A DNA stretch of 64,000 nucleotides from Anabaena lutea FACHB-196 (lineage in GTDB: Bacteria > Cyanobacteriota > Cyanobacteriia > Cyanobacteriales > Nostocaceae), in contig NZ_JACJST010000004.1 of NCBI RefSeq assembly GCF_014698305.1, forward strand, positions 1 through 64,000, given 5' to 3'. The translations under genes were made by a program, and so were the position numbers. This document shows, piece after piece, positions 62,422 to 64,000 of the stretch (its first letter is position 1; each line of letters opens with the position of its first letter). Below the pieces are notes generated by a model that did no database searches, was not told the origin of the DNA, and saw only the letters and a list, made by a program, of their open reading frames with translations.

Positions 62422-62564
62422 TATACTAAAAACGGTTAATATCTCGAATTTATTAAAATAACAAAATTCAAAGCGAAAACTTTAATAAAAACTCTGCGTC
62501 ACTTTGCGTTTACCTCAGCGAACCTCTGCGTTTAAAAGTAAAGTTTTCAACCGTTTTTAGTATA
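62422..62564. mobile_element. MITE-like element, TATACTAAAAACGGTT family
   Basis: TATACTAAAAACGGTT (62422-62437) and AACCGTTTTTAGTATA (62549-62564) are perfect 16-bp inverted repeats. The core includes AAAACTTTA/TAAAGTTTT pairs and the common string CTCTGCGTCACTTTGCG. No coding capacity. The rest of the gap to 62925 has a copy of the GATGCCTCCGGCACG repeat near 62650 and no gene I trust. Confidence 0.82.
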
Positions 62565-62925
62565 ATTTTTTTAGGAAAATGGTTAGTTAGATTGGATTTG
62601 GTATAGCGGTTCTCGGTTGAGTGAGATACTTGAACCCCTCTCCCTTCGGGTGATGCCTCCGGCACGCTACGCCTTAGCTGTGCTTTTACCGCAAAAACGG
62701 CCAGACTTTGAACCATAAGCTGACCAAAAATTAACGTAACTTCAGACCTTGCAGCAAAAAGTTAGATAAAATTTTGTATCAATACATGGCCGCGTGTGAA
62801 AAAAGTGAATCATAATAGAGCCAAGAGTTTTCTAAACCCCAAACAGTCAAAATTGCCCAAATCAAACAGCAATATCATCAACTTTGCACCCAAGTTATGG
62901 AATAATTTATTTAGTGATAAGAAAA

Positions 62926-63117
62926 ATGAATGAACTGACAGCGCGAACTTTAATAACAATAAGCATTTGGTTCGGGGTCACTATTATATTGACATTTGGT
63001 TTATTTAGAATGAATTTTGATAGAGCAAGCGACGCAGTAATGATTTCTTTTTTAATCCTTTCAGCAGCAGTAGTTACAACGTCAATAGTTTGGTTGTACA
63101 AGCCACCAACAAAATAA
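62926..63117 (+). CDS. Small two-helix membrane protein
   Basis: 63 residues from ATG 62926 with two hydrophobic helices (ITISIWFGVTIILTFGLF and ISFLILSAAVVTTSIVWLY) and a basic loop between. GTGATAAG upstream gives weak RBS support. The frame stays open to 62884. No family is recognised; it could be a genuine small membrane protein or a chance ORF. The gap 63118-63400 shows nothing else. Confidence 0.45.
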   Translation: MNELTARTLITISIWFGVTIILTFGLFRMNFDRASDAVMISFLILSAAVVTTSIVWLYKPPTK

Positions 63118-63400
63118 CCAGAAAATCATCGACTAATTGTTTGGAAGTCAATAGTGATAGCTATGTTTGCTTCTACTGTATGCCAAGGCTTTTAGCAAAT
63201 AAAATGATAATCATTAAGAAGGGTGTAGTTGCAAGTCTGGCAAATACCAACTTCTCTTCTATATATGATAATCATTACCCAAAAAATACCCATATATTAA
63301 AACTGAAGTATAAAATGGACATCTACTTTATGAAGCATAAAGTGGATAAAAAGGCCACTGTATCATTCAAGTCACAATACCGCTATAAATTGAACCCCGG

Positions 63401-64000
63401 TTAAGAAATTGGTTCAAAAACCATTTGCGGAATTATGATGTTTTCTTGTAATTGTCCAATTCCTAAAAAACGGGTTTCTTCTTCATAAACTCGTACTAAT
63501 CCCAAAATATCAAGATTGATAGAAATTTGTTGACCTTGACACCATTTTTTAGCTTCTGTTGCTGGTAAAGTTACAGATGGTAAATGTAGCAAAGGTGCAT
63601 CTGGAGCCATCGGTTGAAATGTCTGGGCTGACAATTGAGTTTCTAACTCGGTGAGAGTGAGACTATCTTGTAAGTTGAAACCGCTGCTAACTGTACGTAT
63701 TAAAGCCGCAAGAGTACCACCTGTATTTAATACCATACCTAAATCACGAGCGATCGCACGAATATATGTTCCTGCACCACAAGCGATCGCTATATCTAGT
63801 TCAGGAAAATCCCCATCACGCCAGTCTAAAACTTCTATCTGCAAAACTTCAACTGTTCGCGTCGGTGCTTGTACAATTTGCCCTTTTCGTGCTAAATCAT
63901 ACAATCTTTTTCCTTCTACCTGAATAGCACTGTAACTAGGAGGAATTTGCTCAATTTTGCCGATAAATTCGCCAAGTGCTGTTTTGATTTCTGCTAAATT
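63401..64000 (-). CDS. truB: tRNA pseudouridine synthase B, 3' part (runs off right edge)
   Basis: Makes pseudouridine 55 in the T loop of tRNAs. The visible 199 residues include PPSYSAIQVEGKRLYDLARKG (quote limited), GAGTYIRAIARDLG, and the C-terminal PUA-like segment (ETRFLGIGQL). The N-terminal third with the catalytic GxxDxxA Asp lies beyond the window. The gene is about 300 residues when complete. Confidence 0.93.
   Translation of the reverse strand, partial: NLAEIKTALGEFIGKIEQIPPSYSAIQVEGKRLYDLARKGQIVQAPTRTVEVLQIEVLDWRDGDFPELDIAIACGAGTYIRAIARDLGMVLNTGGTLAALIRTVSSGFNLQDSLTLTELETQLSAQTFQPMAPDAPLLHLPSVTLPATEAKKWCQGQQISINLDILGLVRVYEEETRFLGIGQLQENIIIPQMVFEPIS

Noticed and set aside
63090-63404. 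Open frame of about 104 codons after the small membrane protein
   Set aside because: It overlaps the preceding gene in another frame, has no family pattern, mixed codon use and no Shine-Dalgarno-like site.

Overview
The window is chromosomal DNA of a filamentous, probably heterocyst-forming (Nostocales-type) cyanobacterium. Evidence: a full allophycocyanin core cluster (apcE-apcA-apcB-apcC) whose ApcE has four linker repeats, an NTRC-type thioredoxin reductase/thioredoxin fusion, ChlM of chlorophyll synthesis, an atpD-atpC locus of the cyanobacterial type, a PEP-CTERM protein, very frequent GCGATCGC (HIP1) octamers, and many heptanucleotide tandem repeats between genes. The species cannot be named from the sequence alone.

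Layout. 1-2.3 kb: modA (molybdate binding), a damaged porin/DUF7219 locus with a decayed duplicate, and an array of TACCAA/TTGGTA operator-like motifs. 2.4-7.8 kb: two AAA-like (AAA_35-type) NTPase genes, one carrying 14 WD40 repeats and altered by two repeat insertions. 8-13 kb: a signalling operon (ethylene-receptor-like hybrid kinase, a response regulator and a receiver-kinase). 13.2-15.4 kb: atpC and atpD. 15.6-16.3 kb: a TumE-like toxin-antitoxin-type pair. 16.9-24.8 kb: PEP-CTERM protein, SirB1-like protein, START-like protein plus dynamin/Era-like GTPase, a receiver-GGDEF-EAL protein and a methyltransferase. 24.8-28.7 kb: envelope-associated small proteins, TPM protein, CobH/CbiC and a membrane protein. 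28.9-34.5 kb: dapB, amt with an NtcA box upstream, purE, nagA and chlM.

34.6-41.3 kb: a GT-C-like membrane protein, a small DUF559 nuclease gene boxed exactly between about 30-bp inverted repeats, two small membrane proteins, a quaternary-amine-type ABC transporter (ATPase plus fused permease/binding protein) and a DUF427 protein. 41.3-47.8 kb: fatty acid hydroxylase-like protein, two MscS channels, and egtD/egtB of ergothioneine synthesis, probably one minus-strand operon egtB-egtD-mscS-mscS interrupted by a small mobile repeat. 48.3-53.2 kb: FtsW/RodA-family protein, CHASE2 adenylate cyclase, a small secreted protein and a FecR protein. 53.3-54.9 kb: a DUF433/DUF5615 toxin-antitoxin-like pair next to an abortive-infection C-domain protein. 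55-60.3 kb: apc operon with a clear terminator. 60.6-64 kb: NTRC, small unknowns and the C-terminal two thirds of truB, which runs off the right edge.

The gene content is mostly housekeeping. The unusual material is in the repeats: at least four families of short terminal-inverted-repeat elements, an in-frame repeat inside a coding region, an element that supplies a new C-terminus to a WD40 protein, and the inverted-repeat-boxed DUF559 nuclease unit at 36.3-36.7 kb, which I consider the best candidate for an undescribed mobile system.
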